Assembly (NCBI RefSeq): GCF_000020965.1 | Contig: NC_011297.1 | Location: 1,460,525-1,524,524, forward strand | Direction of reading: 5' to 3' | Origin: Dictyoglomus thermophilum H-6-12 | GTDB taxonomy: Bacteria; Dictyoglomota; Dictyoglomia; Dictyoglomales; Dictyoglomaceae | Length of the DNA stretch: 64,000 bases | Program-made: the position numbers and the translations under genes | Shown here: positions 50,549-59,743 of the stretch, piece by piece | Numbering within the stretch: the first letter of the stretch is position 1 | How the letters are laid out: each line of letters begins with the position of its first letter | Notes under the pieces: generated by a model | What the model was told of the DNA's origin: nothing | What the model saw: the letters and a program-made list of their open reading frames with translations, nothing else | Database searches by the model: none

Positions 50549-52224
50549 CCCATTAACTCCTTTACCCCCTTTATAATTTCTTCCACATAAAAAGGAAAAC
50601 CATTATATTTAACCAAACCCCTTTTTACATCTACTCCTGTCTCTTTTCTCAATAAAGCAGCAAATTGGCCTTGATAATTCTGTTCTATGGTGTACAATTT
50701 GATCCCTTTATACTTTTCTAAGTGTTCATTAACTATTGGATATACATCAGAAAAATGTAAGTGCCCTATAGGATAACCTTCCCTAATTAACCTTTCTATT
50801 CCCTCTTTTATTACCCCATAAGTAGATCCCCAGCCAATAAATATAATCTCCGGATTTTCCACCCCAAAATATGAGGGCTCTTCTATTTCCTTTAACAAAA
50901 GATTAAGCTTTTTCATTCTTTTCTCAACCATTCTCTTTCTAATACTAAGATCTTCAGTTATATGCCCCTCCTCATCATGTTCATCGCTGTCAGTAATAAC
51001 AAGAGCTTCTGACTCACCAGGTATAGCAAAAGGTGAAACTCCATCCTCAGTGATTTTATGCCTCAAATAGTTAGTATCAGCTTTAACTCTGTAGAACTTT
51101 ATCTCAGAAGGAGGATTAAGCTCTTCTATTACTGCCTTAGAATCAATCAAATATTGATCTGTAAGAATTATAGAAGGAATTTGATATTTTTCAGCTAACT
51201 CAAAGGCTTTTATAGTTTTATAGAAAGCGTCTTTTTGATCTCTTGGAGCTGTAACATATCTCACAAACTCTCCGTGTCCTGCATGCACTACAAAGTTTAG
51301 ATCTCCTTGTTCAGTCCTTGTAGGAAGACCCGTTGCAGGACCAGGACGTTGACCTATATGAATAACCACAGGAGTTTCAGTCATACCTGCTAAACTCAAT
51401 CCCTCTACCATCAATGCAAAACCACCACCAGAAGTTGTAACCATTGATCTTGCGCCCGCGAAGAACGCTCCAATTGCCATATTAATTGCAGCAATTTCAT
51501 CCTCTGCTTGCTCTACCACCACATCAAAATCTAATTCATGTTCAGCAATAAAATTCATTACTGCAGTACCAGGAGTCATAGGGTAAGAAGCCAAAAATTT
51601 ACAACCTGAAACCATTGCTCCAAAACCTACAGCTTCAGCCCCGTTTAGCAACAATCTGTTATCTCTACCTCTTTTAAGAAAACTTCCACAACTTCTATTT
51701 AGATCACGAGCATATTTATATCCTTCTTCCAGAGCCCTCATATTTATGTCAAAATATTCCTGTTTAAAAGTTTCAGCAATAATTTTTCTCATTTCATCAA
51801 TGTCCCCACTACTCAAAGCAAGAAGAGCCCCAACAAAAATAGTATTTTCAACGAGCTTTGATTTCAATTCTTGAGTTATTTGTTTAACTGGAATTTTAAT
51901 GATTCTATCATCTCCTAAAAATTCCTCAGTTTTTATAGATTCATCACAAAAAATATGACCCCCTTCTTTTACTTCATTAAGGTGTAATCTTATGGTCTCC
52001 AAATTCAAAGCAATAAGAATATCTACCTTTTCATTATCAATAGCATATATAGGTTTATCAGAAATCCTTAAAAGACTATAATTATGCCCTCCTCTAATAC
52101 GAGATTGATAACTCTCAATAGTAAAAACATAATACCCTATCCTAAAAAAATACTTTGAGAGTATATTTGATATTGTTTGAATTCCTTGGCCTGCTTCTCC
52201 CCCTATCAAAATTTTGCATTCCAT
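50545..52224 (-). CDS. 2-oxoacid:ferredoxin oxidoreductase gamma-alpha fusion subunit (KorA-like)
   Basis: A 559-residue chain with an N-terminal gamma domain (1 to about 180: GGEAGQGIQTISNIL, SRIRGGHNYSLLR) fused to the alpha domain (about 190-559: NGAEAVGFGAMVSGCKFLASYPMTPGTA..., VVEQAEDEIAAINMAIGAFFAGARS). This gamma-alpha fusion is common in KorA/OforA enzymes. There is no separate ferredoxin-like delta subunit gene here. GGGGGA SD before the ATG. Runs with the downstream beta gene. Confidence 0.92.
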   Translation of the reverse strand: MECKILIGGEAGQGIQTISNILSKYFFRIGYYVFTIESYQSRIRGGHNYSLLRISDKPIYAIDNEKVDILIALNLETIRLHLNEVKEGGHIFCDESIKTEEFLGDDRIIKIPVKQITQELKSKLVENTIFVGALLALSSGDIDEMRKIIAETFKQEYFDINMRALEEGYKYARDLNRSCGSFLKRGRDNRLLLNGAEAVGFGAMVSGCKFLASYPMTPGTAVMNFIAEHELDFDVVVEQAEDEIAAINMAIGAFFAGARSMVTTSGGGFALMVEGLSLAGMTETPVVIHIGQRPGPATGLPTRTEQGDLNFVVHAGHGEFVRYVTAPRDQKDAFYKTIKAFELAEKYQIPSIILTDQYLIDSKAVIEELNPPSEIKFYRVKADTNYLRHKITEDGVSPFAIPGESEALVITDSDEHDEEGHITEDLSIRKRMVEKRMKKLNLLLKEIEEPSYFGVENPEIIFIGWGSTYGVIKEGIERLIREGYPIGHLHFSDVYPIVNEHLEKYKGIKLYTIEQNYQGQFAALLRKETGVDVKRGLVKYNGFPFYVEEIIKGVKELMG

Positions 52225-52286
52225 ATCAATGATCCCCCATTTTTTTTAATTATTATACTATACAAAAATAAAAAATAGAATGATTT

Positions 52287-53414
52287 TTATTTTACCAATT
52301 CTCTAAAATAATTTGTAAAGCCTAAGATGCCTGCCCCAATAAGCAGGCCATCATTTCCAAGAGGTGATGCATAAAAGTATATTTTATCCTTTAGATATTC
52401 AAAAATATACTTATCAACTTCTTTTTTAAGAATCTCGGTAAACAGGTTCAAAATATTCCTTGTCATTCCCCTATTTCCAGCAACGCATATTGCTTCAGGA
52501 GCAATAATGTGCACAGCATTTGCCAAGGATATACCGAGATATCTGAAGATTTCTTCTAAGAAAGGATCTTTATCCCCTTGATTATAGCTTTTAAGGCTTT
52601 CTTCTAAAAGTTTAAAATCTGAAAATTTTTCTTGAATCTTTGGGAAAGACGCAATAGTTTCCAGACAGCCTTTATTTCCACACCAACATATCTCTGCTAT
52701 ATCTCCATTTACTATGGTATGACCTATCTCTCCCTCAATATTATTAAAGCCTTCTATGATATTACCATTATAATAAATTCCAAGTCCTATTCCTTTCTCA
52801 AACAATAAGTAGAAAAGAATATTAAATTTCTTACCTTCGCCAAACCAGAGTTCCGATAAAAGTCCCGAATTAGTATCCTTCTCAATGTAAATAGGAAGAT
52901 TAGGATACCTCTCTTTCAAAAATTCCTTTAAAAGAAAATTTCTCCAATTGAGTCCCACCGAAAGTATTACCTCTCCATTATACTTATTTATAATACCAGG
53001 AACTGAAATAGATATGGCTATTATATTTTTATACTTCTTGAGAAGAGGATCTATAAGCTCAAAAAGGTCTTCCTTCCTCTTTATAGGATAATAAAAATCT
53101 TCTTCAACCTTTCCTGAGGCATCAACAATTCCTGATCTTCCTTCTAAACCGCTTAAATCAATTGCTAAAATCTTTAAATCAGGATTAATAGTTAGTTTTG
53201 TGGGTCTTCTCCCCCTTGAAGTCTCAACTTTTCCAATCTCCACAAGAATATTTTTCTCAATGAGTTCATCTACTATCTCAGATATGGCTGTCTTTGTTAG
53301 TTTAGAAATTCTTGCAAGTTCTGCCCTCGACTTAGGACCAGTTTTTATAAGAATCTCAAGAACAAGATTTTTATTATACAAGCCTATATATTCTGGTTTT
53401 CTTCCCTCTCTCAT
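52287..53414 (-). CDS. ROK family transcriptional regulator 1
   Basis: A 375-residue NagC/XylR-type regulator: N-terminal winged helix (about 1-70; KSRAELARISKLTKTAISEIVDELI) and a sugar-kinase-like ROK domain with a C-x-C-G-x-x-G-C-L-E zinc site (CWCGNKGCLETIA) and EGEIGHTIVNGD. I start at ATG 53414, since TGAGGT is 8 bases upstream; the 53429 ATG has no SD. Divergent from the znu operon, with overlapping promoters. It probably represses sugar genes in response to a sugar; whether it also touches the metal operon is open. Confidence 0.87.
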   Translation of the reverse strand: MREGRKPEYIGLYNKNLVLEILIKTGPKSRAELARISKLTKTAISEIVDELIEKNILVEIGKVETSRGRRPTKLTINPDLKILAIDLSGLEGRSGIVDASGKVEEDFYYPIKRKEDLFELIDPLLKKYKNIIAISISVPGIINKYNGEVILSVGLNWRNFLLKEFLKERYPNLPIYIEKDTNSGLLSELWFGEGKKFNILFYLLFEKGIGLGIYYNGNIIEGFNNIEGEIGHTIVNGDIAEICWCGNKGCLETIASFPKIQEKFSDFKLLEESLKSYNQGDKDPFLEEIFRYLGISLANAVHIIAPEAICVAGNRGMTRNILNLFTEILKKEVDKYIFEYLKDKIYFYASPLGNDGLLIGAGILGFTNYFRELVK

Positions 53415-53440
53415 AGTATCTAACCTCATTCTGTTTATTT

Positions 53441-53488
53441 TTTATAATTTTTATAAATTTTAACACAAAATTTTTATTGTGATATAAT
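53441..53488. promoter_or_regulatory. overlapping divergent promoters of ROK1 and the Zn/Mn ABC operon
   Basis: Minus strand (ROK1): TTGTGT (53463-53468), 16 bases, TATAAA (53441-53446). Plus strand (znu): TTAACA (53460-53465), 17 bases, TATAAT (53483-53488) preceded by TGA. The inverted repeat CACAA (53464-53468) and TTGTG (53477-53481) sits between them and covers both -35 regions, so one regulator could control both directions. Confidence 0.6.
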
Positions 53489-53524
53489 TTGACATAACAT
53501 GGTAAAGTACAAAAGAGGTGAAAA

Positions 53525-54370
53525 ATGAACAAACCTAAAATAAAACTTATATTAACCCTATTACTTATAATATTTATTATACCTTCAACCTCTCTTTCGC
53601 AAGAGAGGAATATTGCTGTATCCATTCCTCCTATTGGTAGTATCACCAAATATATTGTGGGAGACTTATGGAAGATATCGGTTTTATTGCCTTCAAATAC
53701 TAATCCTCATCTTTTTGAACCTACACCTCAAATTATGAAAGAATTAGAAAAAGCAAAGATTGTAGTCATTAATGGGAAAGATGTAGATCTATGGGCTAAA
53801 AAATTGGCAGATTCTGCCCAAAAGGATACTTTGGTGTTGTCCGATTATTTAAAAATCAAAGAAGAAAATCCCCATTTTTGGCTTGATCCAATCTTAGCAA
53901 AAGATATAGCAAATATAATCTATAAAAAGGTTTCAAGCATTGATCCTTCAAACAAAAATTATTATCTAAAGAATTTAAACAAGTTTAATAAACAAATAGA
54001 CGAACTAAATAAATACATAATAAAGGAACTTTCTATTTTTAAAAATAAAGAAATAATAGCCTATCACCCTTCCTTTTATTATTTCTTCAAAAGGTATAAT
54101 ATAAAGGTTTTGTCTTACATAGAAGAAGGAGAGGGAAAAGAACCATCCCTCAAGAAAATCTCAGAAATTATCAGGCTTATAAAGAGTAAAAACATAAAGT
54201 ACATAATCAAGGAACCATTTATAAATACTCCAACCTTAGGGACTATTCAAAAGGAGACAAAGGTAAAAATAGTAGATATGGACCCTATAGGATATAATAA
54301 AGATTATTTTGAACTGATAAAGGAAAATGTGAAAATATTAAAGGAGATATTTTATGAACAAAATCGTTGA
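53525..54370 (+). CDS. zinc/manganese ABC transporter substrate-binding protein
   Basis: A 281-residue cluster 9 (ZnuA/TroA) binding protein. Signal peptide about 1-26 with no lipobox Cys. Metal ligands in order: His of NPHLFEPTP, His of PHFWLDP, His of AYHPSFYYF and an acidic residue in the VDMDPIG region. It lacks the His-rich loop that marks many ZnuA proteins, so Zn or Mn cannot be separated. SD GAGGTG. The 3' end overlaps the ATPase gene by 17 bases. Confidence 0.88.
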   Translation: MNKPKIKLILTLLLIIFIIPSTSLSQERNIAVSIPPIGSITKYIVGDLWKISVLLPSNTNPHLFEPTPQIMKELEKAKIVVINGKDVDLWAKKLADSAQKDTLVLSDYLKIKEENPHFWLDPILAKDIANIIYKKVSSIDPSNKNYYLKNLNKFNKQIDELNKYIIKELSIFKNKEIIAYHPSFYYFFKRYNIKVLSYIEEGEGKEPSLKKISEIIRLIKSKNIKYIIKEPFINTPTLGTIQKETKVKIVDMDPIGYNKDYFELIKENVKILKEIFYEQNR

Positions 54371-55097
54371 GATAAAAAATTTATACCACCGTTATGACCA
54401 AGACTTAATTTTAGAAAATGTAAATATGGAGGTATTAGAAGGAGAATTTTTAGCAATAATAGGACCAAACGGGGCAGGAAAATCTACCTTATTGAAAATA
54501 ATCGTAGGAATAATAAAACCATTAAAAGGAATTGTGAAGGTTTTCAATAAAGATGTTCAATCTTTAAAAGAAGAAAGAAAATGGATAGGTTATGTTCCTC
54601 AAAAACCCGATTTGGAAAAATATTTACCATTAAAGGTTAAGGATATTGTTGCCTTAGGAAGAAGAGTAGTAAACAATTGGCAAAAGCTAACCTATTATGA
54701 TTTTGAGATTATGGATAAAGTTATGGAAGATATGGAAATTAAAAGCATAGAAGATAAAATATATGGGGAACTTTCTGGGGGACAACAGCAAAGAGTTCTT
54801 ATTGCAAGAGCTCTTGCTCAAGAACCTAAATTATTAATTCTTGATGAACCTACTGTAGGTATAGATGTTAAGACCCAGAACAAATTTTATACTTTACTTA
54901 GAGATTTAAAAAAACAAAATAAGTCAATTATTTTAGTATCTCATGATATAGGTATAATCTCAAAAGAGGTAGACAGACTGGCGTGTATAAATAGAAAACT
55001 ATACCTTCACGGCTGTCCTGAGGAAATACAAATTCACGGTGCTTTGAAGGAATTATATGGAGAAAACTTCCTACTTCTCACTCACAAGGAGGAATAA
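54354..55097 (+). CDS. zinc/manganese ABC transporter ATPase
   Basis: A 247-residue ATPase: Walker A GPNGAGKST, Q-loop VPQKP, signature LSGGQQQRVLIARAL, Walker B LLILDEPTVGID, switch His in SHDIG. It sits between binding protein and permease genes with overlapping ends. SD AAGGAGA about 8 bases before the ATG. Confidence 0.92.
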   Translation: MNKIVEIKNLYHRYDQDLILENVNMEVLEGEFLAIIGPNGAGKSTLLKIIVGIIKPLKGIVKVFNKDVQSLKEERKWIGYVPQKPDLEKYLPLKVKDIVALGRRVVNNWQKLTYYDFEIMDKVMEDMEIKSIEDKIYGELSGGQQQRVLIARALAQEPKLLILDEPTVGIDVKTQNKFYTLLRDLKKQNKSIILVSHDIGIISKEVDRLACINRKLYLHGCPEEIQIHGALKELYGENFLLLTHKEE

Positions 55098-55900
55098 TGG
55101 AGATATTTGCTTACAGTTTCACTCAAAGAGCTCTCATTGCAGGATTTTTAATAAGTATAATTTCAAGCATTATAGGGCTCTACTTAATCTATCGTAGAAT
55201 GACATTTATGAGCGCAGGAATAAGCCATGCTGTCTTTGGAGGGCTGTCTATCGGATATCTCTTAGGAATAAATATGACTTTAACCGCTATTGTTTTTACT
55301 ATTTTACTAATATGGAGCATACCGTACATTGTAAAAAGATCTAAATTACAGCAAGAGATTCCTGTAGGAATTTTTTATTCATCTTCCATGGCTTTAGGTG
55401 CTCTTCTACTCTCCTTTCACAAAGGCTACACTACCGATCTTTTTAGCTTTCTTTTTGGAAGCATTCTCTCTGTGAAGGAAGAAGACCTTATATTAACATT
55501 ACTTTTCACAATTGGGATCTTAGTATTCTTTATCAAAAACTATTGGAAAATAATATTTATCATCTTTGACAAAGAAACTGCGGAAGCATCAGGCTTAAAT
55601 GTTTACAAACTTGAAAGGTGGATTCTTACGCTTACTGGTATTGCTATTGTACTTACAAGTAAATTAGTGGGAATTATATTATCTTCAGCCCTTATAATAA
55701 TTCCTGCTGCTACAGTTATTCCCTTTATTAAAGATATTAAAAAATCGGTTTTTGCTACGATTTCCTTAAACCTAATCTCTATCTTTTCTGGATTGATTTT
55801 TTCATACTACTTTAATATTCCCACAGGTGCTACTATTGTTATGGTTGCTACGATATTTTTCCTAAGCTCGCTTTTTATAAAGAAGCCCACAAATCATTAA
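55097..55900 (+). CDS. zinc/manganese ABC transporter permease
   Basis: A 267-residue ZnuB/TroC-type permease with about 7-8 hydrophobic helices. SAGISHAVFGGLSIGYLLG and the SALIIIPAATVIPF region are family signatures. The ATG overlaps the ATPase stop (TAATG) with a GGAGG SD. It ends flush with the convergent ROK2 stop. Confidence 0.92.
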   Translation: MEIFAYSFTQRALIAGFLISIISSIIGLYLIYRRMTFMSAGISHAVFGGLSIGYLLGINMTLTAIVFTILLIWSIPYIVKRSKLQQEIPVGIFYSSSMALGALLLSFHKGYTTDLFSFLFGSILSVKEEDLILTLLFTIGILVFFIKNYWKIIFIIFDKETAEASGLNVYKLERWILTLTGIAIVLTSKLVGIILSSALIIIPAATVIPFIKDIKKSVFATISLNLISIFSGLIFSYYFNIPTGATIVMVATIFFLSSLFIKKPTNH

Positions 55901-57103
55901 CTACTCTTCTACCTTTTCAAAAATCTTCTTTAGCAAAGTTTCTTCTATCACCTCAGAAGCAGCCCCGATGGGACCTGTTAAAGCGCCAAGTTTAGTTACC
56001 ATTATCTCTGGTATAGGAGGAAAAGCGTGAAGATTAATAACCCTTTTTACAGGATCTAAAAGAAGATCTCCTGCTTTAGATAATCCTCCCGCAATTATTA
56101 TTATCTCTGGATTGAAAAGATTTATAAGATTCGCTATTCCAAGTCCTAAATAAGTTCCCATCTCTTCAAAAATATTTAGGACAAATCTATCTCCATTTCT
56201 TCCTGCTTCTATGATTTCATCTAATATTTCATCCTTTGACTTATTTTCAATATTTACCTTTGTATATGCGTTTCTTTGAATACCATCATAAACTCTTTCA
56301 TAAAGTACCTGAGTAGAAACATAGGTTTCTAAACATCCATAACTACCACATTTACATTTTTTTCCATTCCTTTCTATAACTGTGTGCCCAAACTCTCCAG
56401 CCCTATCATTAGGACCTCTATAGAGTCTTCCATCAAGTACAAAACCTGCACTAACCCCACTACCAACCCTCACACATATGATATTATCCTTCCCAATACC
56501 AGCCCCATACCACATTTCTCCATAAGTTACTGCCTTTATTATATGTTCAATAAATAATGGATAATCCTTGATATATCTTCCTAAATAATCTTTAATATTC
56601 ACGTTTCTCCAACCAAGATTTGGAGAAAAAATACATACTCCTTCCTTTCGATTTATAGTTCCTGGAACTGCAACCCCAATTCCTATTATCTCTTCTTTAT
56701 TTACATCCTCTATAAGAAATCTGTACACTTCTATTACAGTATCCAAGACCTCTTCCACATTAGTAGTATTTAAATTTATTACTTTACTCTTCAATATCTT
56801 TCCCGAAAGGGCCATAAGTATTCCCGTTATCTTATCTTTTTCAATTTCTATACCTATAGGATAATATCCTGTTTCATTTAAGGTAAGTTCTATAGGTCTC
56901 CTCCCCACTTTAGTTACTTTAGCAGGAGTCTCCTTAACAATACCCACATTTATTAAATTTTCCACAATACTAGAAACCGCAGAAGGACTTAATTTTGTAA
57001 TTTTAGAAATATCATAGCGAGATATAGGCCCCATTCTCCTTATGGTGTCCAAAACAAGAGAAACATTTGTTATTCTCATACTTTTAATATTTACAGGTTT
57101 CAA
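55901..57103 (-). CDS. ROK family transcriptional regulator 2
   Basis: A 400-residue NagC/XylR-type regulator: winged helix in the first 75 residues (PISRYDISKITKLSPSAVSSIVENL), then a ROK domain with VAVPGTIN, AGEFGHTVIERNGKKCKCG and zinc-site CKCGSYGCLETYV. TTG start with a GGAGGT SD. Its own promoter (57147-57176) carries an inverted repeat, suggesting autoregulation. Targets are unknown; sugar operons in this window are the first candidates. Confidence 0.88.
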   Translation of the reverse strand: MKPVNIKSMRITNVSLVLDTIRRMGPISRYDISKITKLSPSAVSSIVENLINVGIVKETPAKVTKVGRRPIELTLNETGYYPIGIEIEKDKITGILMALSGKILKSKVINLNTTNVEEVLDTVIEVYRFLIEDVNKEEIIGIGVAVPGTINRKEGVCIFSPNLGWRNVNIKDYLGRYIKDYPLFIEHIIKAVTYGEMWYGAGIGKDNIICVRVGSGVSAGFVLDGRLYRGPNDRAGEFGHTVIERNGKKCKCGSYGCLETYVSTQVLYERVYDGIQRNAYTKVNIENKSKDEILDEIIEAGRNGDRFVLNIFEEMGTYLGLGIANLINLFNPEIIIIAGGLSKAGDLLLDPVKRVINLHAFPPIPEIMVTKLGALTGPIGAASEVIEETLLKKIFEKVEE

Positions 57104-57146
57104 TTTTTCCTACCTCCAAATCAGACTAATTTTTTAACACTAAAAA

Positions 57147-57176
57147 ATTATATTATTAATATAAAATATAAGTCAA
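57147..57176 (-). promoter_or_regulatory. ROK2 promoter
   Basis: On the minus strand TTGACT (57171-57176), 18 bases, TATAAT (57147-57152). TTATATT (57148-57154) and AATATAA (57158-57164) form a small inverted repeat over the -10, a possible autoregulatory site. The VIT gene's -10 (TATAAT, 57185-57190, plus strand) lies just beyond. Confidence 0.6.
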
Positions 57177-57216
57177 TTATCAGGTATAATATGAAAGCTA
57201 GAAAGGAGGAGGTAAT

Positions 57217-58086
57217 ATGAATAAAGAATTAATCATAATTCTTGAAAAAATGCAAGAAAACGAAATTACAGAACATTTCATATACAAGAAACTATCAGAA
57301 TGGGAAAAGGAAGAAAATAATAAAAGAATCTTTTTAGAAATAGCTGAGGATGAACTAAAACACTTTGAAAAACTTAAGACATATACTAATAAAGAGCCAA
57401 AGCCCAAAAAATTAAAGATTTTTCTTATTCTATTACTAACTAAAATATTAGGATTTACCTTTACCACAAAGCTCATGGAAAGGGGAGAAGATAAGGCTAT
57501 AGAAGGATATGGTCATATTCTGTCCTCTATACCTGATATAAGCAAAATTATAGAAGAAGAAAAAAATCATGAACAAAAACTATTAGGAATTCTTGATGAG
57601 GAAAGATTGAATTATGTAGGATCCATGGTTTTAGGACTTTCTGATGCACTGGTAGAGTTAACAGGAACCTTAGCAGGATTAACCTTTGCCTTCCAAAATA
57701 ATAAACTTATATCCCTCTCAGGACTTGTCACTGGTATTGCAGCTGCTCTTTCTATGGCTGGCTCAGAATATCTTTCTACAAAAGCCGAAAGTGATGAAAG
57801 AAATCCTATAAAAGCAGCCATCATAACAGGTTTAACTTATATAACTACAGTAATAATATTAATCTTACCTTATTTACTAACCTCCAATTACATATTATCT
57901 CTTGTATTAGCACTAATCTCCTCTCTATTATTAGTATTAATTTTCAATTACTACGTCTCAGTAGCCAAAGACTTGGAATTTAAAAGAAGGTTTATTGAAA
58001 TGCTAATCATAATATTCTCAGTTTCCTTTATAAGCTTTGCTATCGGGCTAATTATCAAAGGAGTTCTTGGTGTAAATTTGGACTAA
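57217..58086 (+). CDS. ferritin-like domain fused to VIT1/CCC1 iron/manganese transporter
   Basis: A 289-residue membrane protein of the MbfA (Er-VIT) kind. The N-terminal 130 residues are a ferritin/rubrerythrin-like helix bundle (Glu-x6-Tyr and EIAEDELKHFEK; KIIEEEKNHEQKLL). The rest has five hydrophobic segments: MVLGLSDALVELTGTLAGLTFA, AAALSMAGSEYLSTKAE and so on, as in VIT1. Known relatives export Fe or Mn and protect from metal/peroxide stress. GGAGGAGG SD. Next to the Zn/Mn ABC genes, it extends a metal-homeostasis theme. Confidence 0.86.
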   Translation: MNKELIIILEKMQENEITEHFIYKKLSEWEKEENNKRIFLEIAEDELKHFEKLKTYTNKEPKPKKLKIFLILLLTKILGFTFTTKLMERGEDKAIEGYGHILSSIPDISKIIEEEKNHEQKLLGILDEERLNYVGSMVLGLSDALVELTGTLAGLTFAFQNNKLISLSGLVTGIAAALSMAGSEYLSTKAESDERNPIKAAIITGLTYITTVIILILPYLLTSNYILSLVLALISSLLLVLIFNYYVSVAKDLEFKRRFIEMLIIIFSVSFISFAIGLIIKGVLGVNLD

Positions 58087-58096
58087 TTAAAAATCA

Positions 58097-58118
58097 AGGG
58101 GAAGCTCATGCTTCCCCT
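58097..58118. terminator. terminator between convergent VIT and NuoF-like genes
   Basis: AGGGGAAGC (58097-58105) and GCTTCCCCT (58110-58118) form a 9-bp stem with loop TCAT. On the minus strand it is followed by TTGATTTTTAATT. The NuoF-like stop codon (58106-58108) lies in the loop. Confidence 0.8.
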
Positions 58119-59743
58119 ACCAAGCTTAGCTTTGGTTTACATCTCCCACTAACACAATATTTGTCTTTAAAATGAGAGATGAATTCATCCCTAAAATACT
58201 TTATTGCAGAACTTACAGGCAAGTATACTGACTGTCCCAAAGGACAAAAAGAAGTATCTTTCATAACCAAACTTATATTAAGCATTTCATCTAAATCTTC
58301 TTCCGTACCTTCCAGAGAAGCAAACTTTTCAATTATCTCTACAAGTCTTTTTGTACCTACCCTACAAGGAGTACACCTACCACAGGACTCATGTTTAAAG
58401 AATCTGAGGATACTTTTAAGCATATCTACTATACAAACGCCATCACTCATGACTAAAATAGCTCCAGATCCAAGTACTGCCTTGTATTCCTTGAGGTTAT
58501 CAAAATCCATCTTCACATCAAGCATCTCATTACCTAAAAATGCCCCTGCAGCACCTCCTACTAATGCACACTTAAATTTCTTGCCATCTTTAATTCCACC
58601 ACCATATTGAAAGATAATATCCCTTAATGGAGTACCCATTTCTACCTCAATTAACCCTGCATTAACCACATCTCCAAGAATAGTATAAACCTTTGTGCCA
58701 GGACAACTTTCTGTGCCAAATTGTCTAAACCATTGAGCCCCATTTTTTATAATATCAGGCACATTAGCCAATGTCTCCACATTATTGACCAAAGTAGGTT
58801 TATTTCTCAAACCTTGAGATACAGGATAGGGGGGCTTTATACGAGGAATACCCCTTTTACCTTCTAAAGATTCAATTAAGGCAGTCTCTTCTCCACAGAT
58901 ATATGCTCCTGCACCCTTTCTTACCTCTAAATCAAAGGAAAAATTAGTACCTAATATGTTATCTCCTAAAAGCCCATATTCTTTTGCAACATTTATGGCT
59001 TTTTGCATTCTATCGATAGAAAGCTTATACTCTCCCCTTATATATATGTAACCCTTCTTAGCCCCAATAGCATAGCCTGCTATGGCCATCGCTTCTACAA
59101 TCCTGAAAGGATCACCCTCAAGAATCAATCTATCCTTAAAAGTTCCAGGCTCACCCTCATCAGCATTGCATACTACATATTTTTCATCCGAAGGCACTTT
59201 GTAAGTAAACTCCCATTTCAAACCTGCAGGAAATCCTGCTCCTCCCCTTCCTCTAAGTCCCGAGGCTTTTATTTCTTTTATAACATTTTCAGGTGTCATC
59301 TCGGAAAGAGCCTTTGAGAGTCCCTCAAAGCCACCTTGCGCGATGTATTCTTCTATACTCTCTGGATTTATTACTCCACTATTTCTAAGTACTATCCTTA
59401 CTTGTTTTCTTGTAAGACCAACTTCCTCCTTTGTTACCACACTTGGCAAAGTAGCACCTTCTATCATAAGCCTTTTTAAAGGCCTTCCTTTTATGAAATG
59501 TTCTTCGACAAGCTCTGGTATATCCTCCACCTTTACGTTGCCATAATAAATTCCCTCCGGATAAACTACCATAACTACACCTTTTCCAATAATTCCTAAA
59601 GGTCCAGTCTCAATAACTGCTATCTCTTTATCTAAACCCCTTTCCTTTAATTCTCTTATCAAGGCCTCTTCAACCTCTTTTGCTCCTGCAAGAAGAGTAT
59701 TGGCATCTATGGAAATAAGTACATGACTCCTCGCTATACTCAT
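58106..59743 (-). CDS. NADH-binding NuoF/HndC-like subunit with cysteine-free N-terminal domain
   Basis: A 545-residue flavoprotein. Residues 1 to about 95 have the thioredoxin-like ferredoxin fold of NuoF/HydB N-terminal domains but contain no Cys, where four should bind a [2Fe-2S] cluster. Then the FMN/NADH domain (SGLRGRGGAGFPAGLKWEF, ADEGEPGTFKDRL, GAYICGEETALIESL) and the [4Fe-4S] site (ESCGRCTPCRVG plus a later CPLGQS). It stops after YCVSGRCKPK, where longer homologues gain two more ferredoxin clusters. Overlaps the NuoE-like gene by 4 bases. Probably an NADH dehydrogenase module for an unseen partner. Confidence 0.88.
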   Translation of the reverse strand: MSIARSHVLISIDANTLLAGAKEVEEALIRELKERGLDKEIAVIETGPLGIIGKGVVMVVYPEGIYYGNVKVEDIPELVEEHFIKGRPLKRLMIEGATLPSVVTKEEVGLTRKQVRIVLRNSGVINPESIEEYIAQGGFEGLSKALSEMTPENVIKEIKASGLRGRGGAGFPAGLKWEFTYKVPSDEKYVVCNADEGEPGTFKDRLILEGDPFRIVEAMAIAGYAIGAKKGYIYIRGEYKLSIDRMQKAINVAKEYGLLGDNILGTNFSFDLEVRKGAGAYICGEETALIESLEGKRGIPRIKPPYPVSQGLRNKPTLVNNVETLANVPDIIKNGAQWFRQFGTESCPGTKVYTILGDVVNAGLIEVEMGTPLRDIIFQYGGGIKDGKKFKCALVGGAAGAFLGNEMLDVKMDFDNLKEYKAVLGSGAILVMSDGVCIVDMLKSILRFFKHESCGRCTPCRVGTKRLVEIIEKFASLEGTEEDLDEMLNISLVMKDTSFCPLGQSVYLPVSSAIKYFRDEFISHFKDKYCVSGRCKPKLSLVGEA

